A stretch of DNA of 12,515 nt from a bacterium (GTDB taxonomy: Bacteria > Bacillota > Clostridia > Oscillospirales > Oscillospiraceae): assembly GCA_019424865.1 (NCBI GenBank), contig JAHYYS010000046.1:1-12515 (forward strand), in the 5' to 3' direction. A program made the position numbers and the translations under genes. This document shows positions 11,672-12,515 of the stretch, piece by piece. The notes below the pieces were generated by a model. It did not search any database. It worked only from the letters and a program-made list of their open reading frames with translations, and was not told where the DNA came from. Numbering within the stretch: the stretch's first letter is position 1; every line of letters begins with the position of its first letter.

Positions 11672-12515
11672 ATGAAAAAGAACACCTATGGAAAGCTGTT
11701 TGGTCTGGCCCTCGCCGCCGCCCTGTCCCTCACCGCCCTGACCGCCTGCGGGAGCAGCACCGGGACCCAGCCCCTCCCCTCGGGCTCCGATTCCTCCGCC
11801 CCCCCTTCGGACGCCGCCAACGGCAGCGTGGGCACGGTGCTGCTGAGCGTCAATCCGGAAATTGAAATGGACTATGACGAGGCGGGCAACGTGGTGGCCC
11901 TCACCGGCCTCAATGAGGACGGCAAAGCCGTCCTGGCCTCCTACACCGGCTATCAGGGCAAGCCCTGCACCACTGTGGTCGGCGAGCTGGTGGACGAAAT
12001 CAACGCCGGCGGCTATTTCGACGCCACCATCGACGGGCACGAGAAGAACATTGTGCTCAAGCTGGAGCGGGGCTCTGAGTATCCCAACGACCAGTTCCTC
12101 AACCAGCTGGCCGAGGCCGTCCGCCTGGTGGTAGAGGCCGACCAGATCGGCTCCCAGACCGTGGCCCTGGACGGCGACGACTATGACGACACTTACGGCG
12201 ACAAGGGCTACATCAATGCCGCGGCCGCCCAGAACATCCTCTCCACCCAGCTGGGCCGGGATGACATCCAGTTCGTGGAGAAGGAGTACGATCTGGACGA
12301 CGGGGACTACGAGGTGGAGTTTGTCATGGACGGCGTGGAGTATGAGTACGAGGTCAACGCCGTCACCGGCAAGGTAACCGAGATGGACATGGACCATCCG
12401 GATTACGATGACACGGACTACGGCCCCAACGCCGACGGCGTCACCGACTATGATGACACCGACTACGGCCCCAACGCCGACGGCGTCACCGACTATGATG
12501 ACACCGACTACGGCC
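11672..12515 (+). CDS. Lipoprotein with RsgI-like Asn-Pro domain, PepSY domain and Asp-rich repeats (3' end cut by window)
   Basis: An open reading frame that runs off the window after 281 codons. Residues 1-25 are a lipoprotein signal ending in the lipobox LTAC, with Cys26 the lipidated residue. A Ser/Pro linker leads to a domain (54-133) homologous to the outside domain of the adjacent anti-sigma protein: SVNPEIEM (Asn61-Pro62), ALTGLNEDG (76-84) and YQGK align directly with INPDVEM, GLTGLNEDG and YQGK there. Residues 180-237 (AAAAQNIL, DYEVEFVMDGVEYEYEV, VTGKV) fit a PepSY domain. From residue 246 the 15-residue repeat DDTDYGPNADGVTDY begins, with two full copies and part of a third before the edge. 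ATG at 11672 is chosen because GAGGAG (11657-11662) is 9 bases before it; an in-frame ATG at 11663 abuts that site. Likely a SigI-regulated outer-face partner of the anti-sigma factor. Confidence 0.88.
   Translation, partial: MKKNTYGKLFGLALAAALSLTALTACGSSTGTQPLPSGSDSSAPPSDAANGSVGTVLLSVNPEIEMDYDEAGNVVALTGLNEDGKAVLASYTGYQGKPCTTVVGELVDEINAGGYFDATIDGHEKNIVLKLERGSEYPNDQFLNQLAEAVRLVVEADQIGSQTVALDGDDYDDTYGDKGYINAAAAQNILSTQLGRDDIQFVEKEYDLDDGDYEVEFVMDGVEYEYEVNAVTGKVTEMDMDHPDYDDTDYGPNADGVTDYDDTDYGPNADGVTDYDDTDYG
12407..12515 (+). repeat. Start of a 45-bp tandem repeat array in the lipoprotein gene (cut by window end)
   Basis: Units at 12407-12451 and 12452-12496, then 19 bases of a third. They encode the same 15 residues as the rsgI repeats and are nearly identical to each other in DNA. 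The array continues beyond the window, so its length is unknown. Confidence 0.9.

Noticed and set aside
9625..11685. Minus-strand ORF of 686 codons covering sigI, rsgI and the lipoprotein start
   Set aside because: Val/Ile/Gly-rich shadow of the Asp- and Tyr-coding repeats and the sigma gene; no RBS or family match, while the plus-strand genes show clear families and spacing.
11621..12397. Minus-strand ORF opposite the lipoprotein gene
   Set aside because: Composition is a mirror of the plus-strand gene, which has a signal peptide, lipobox, PepSY-like domain and RBS.

Overview
The window reads as chromosomal DNA from a high-GC, anaerobic Firmicute, most likely a gut member of class Clostridia and perhaps Oscillospiraceae-like. 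Grounds: AGGAGG-type ribosome binding sites, a SigI/RsgI sigma/anti-sigma pair, YfcC-family carriers, a SPASM radical-SAM enzyme, and strong C/G third-position bias. The taxonomy is inference from gene content; nothing in the window fixes the species.

Region 1 (1-5264) is a catabolic or transport unit with its regulator. A MerR-family regulator (4435-5205, +) is divergent from a three-gene minus-strand operon: YfcC carrier (4230-2830), amidohydrolase (2690-1557), second YfcC carrier (1521-127), then a long hairpin terminator (63-110). The divergent region holds a textbook MerR-type promoter: TTGACA and TACAAT with an over-long 19-bp spacer and a dyad inside it. This dyad also covers the -35 of the regulator's own promoter. 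The likely logic is that a ligand-bound regulator switches on uptake and hydrolysis of a small amide or peptide-like substrate and limits its own synthesis. The substrate is unknown.

Region 2 (5281-6131) is an inositol-monophosphatase-family gene on the minus strand with its own sigma-A-type promoter.

Region 3 (9302-6305, minus strand) is a compact four-gene operon. It has a 50-aa peptide with three cysteines at its C-terminus and a strong RBS, then a radical SAM/SPASM enzyme. A Hanks-type Ser/Thr kinase follows, its ATG overlapping the maturase stop, and then a YbjN-domain protein. A hairpin terminator closes the operon; it is nearly the same repeat that ends the region 1 operon. The first two genes form a convincing RiPP (ribosomally made, modified peptide) cassette. 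The added kinase and YbjN protein, with no visible exporter or peptidase, make it unusual and the best candidate for an undescribed system.

Region 4 (9631-12515, +) is an alternative-sigma module: sigI (9736-10449), an rsgI-like anti-sigma gene (10468-11481), and a lipoprotein gene that starts at 11672 and runs off the window. The lipoprotein repeats the extracellular domain of the anti-sigma protein, including its Asn-Pro site, and carries the same 15-residue Asp-rich repeat. Three copies of one promoter-like motif, ACCCCG-N18-CGTAWY, lie before sigI (one) and before the lipoprotein (two in tandem). They match the type of promoter expected for SigI, so the module probably drives itself and the lipoprotein.
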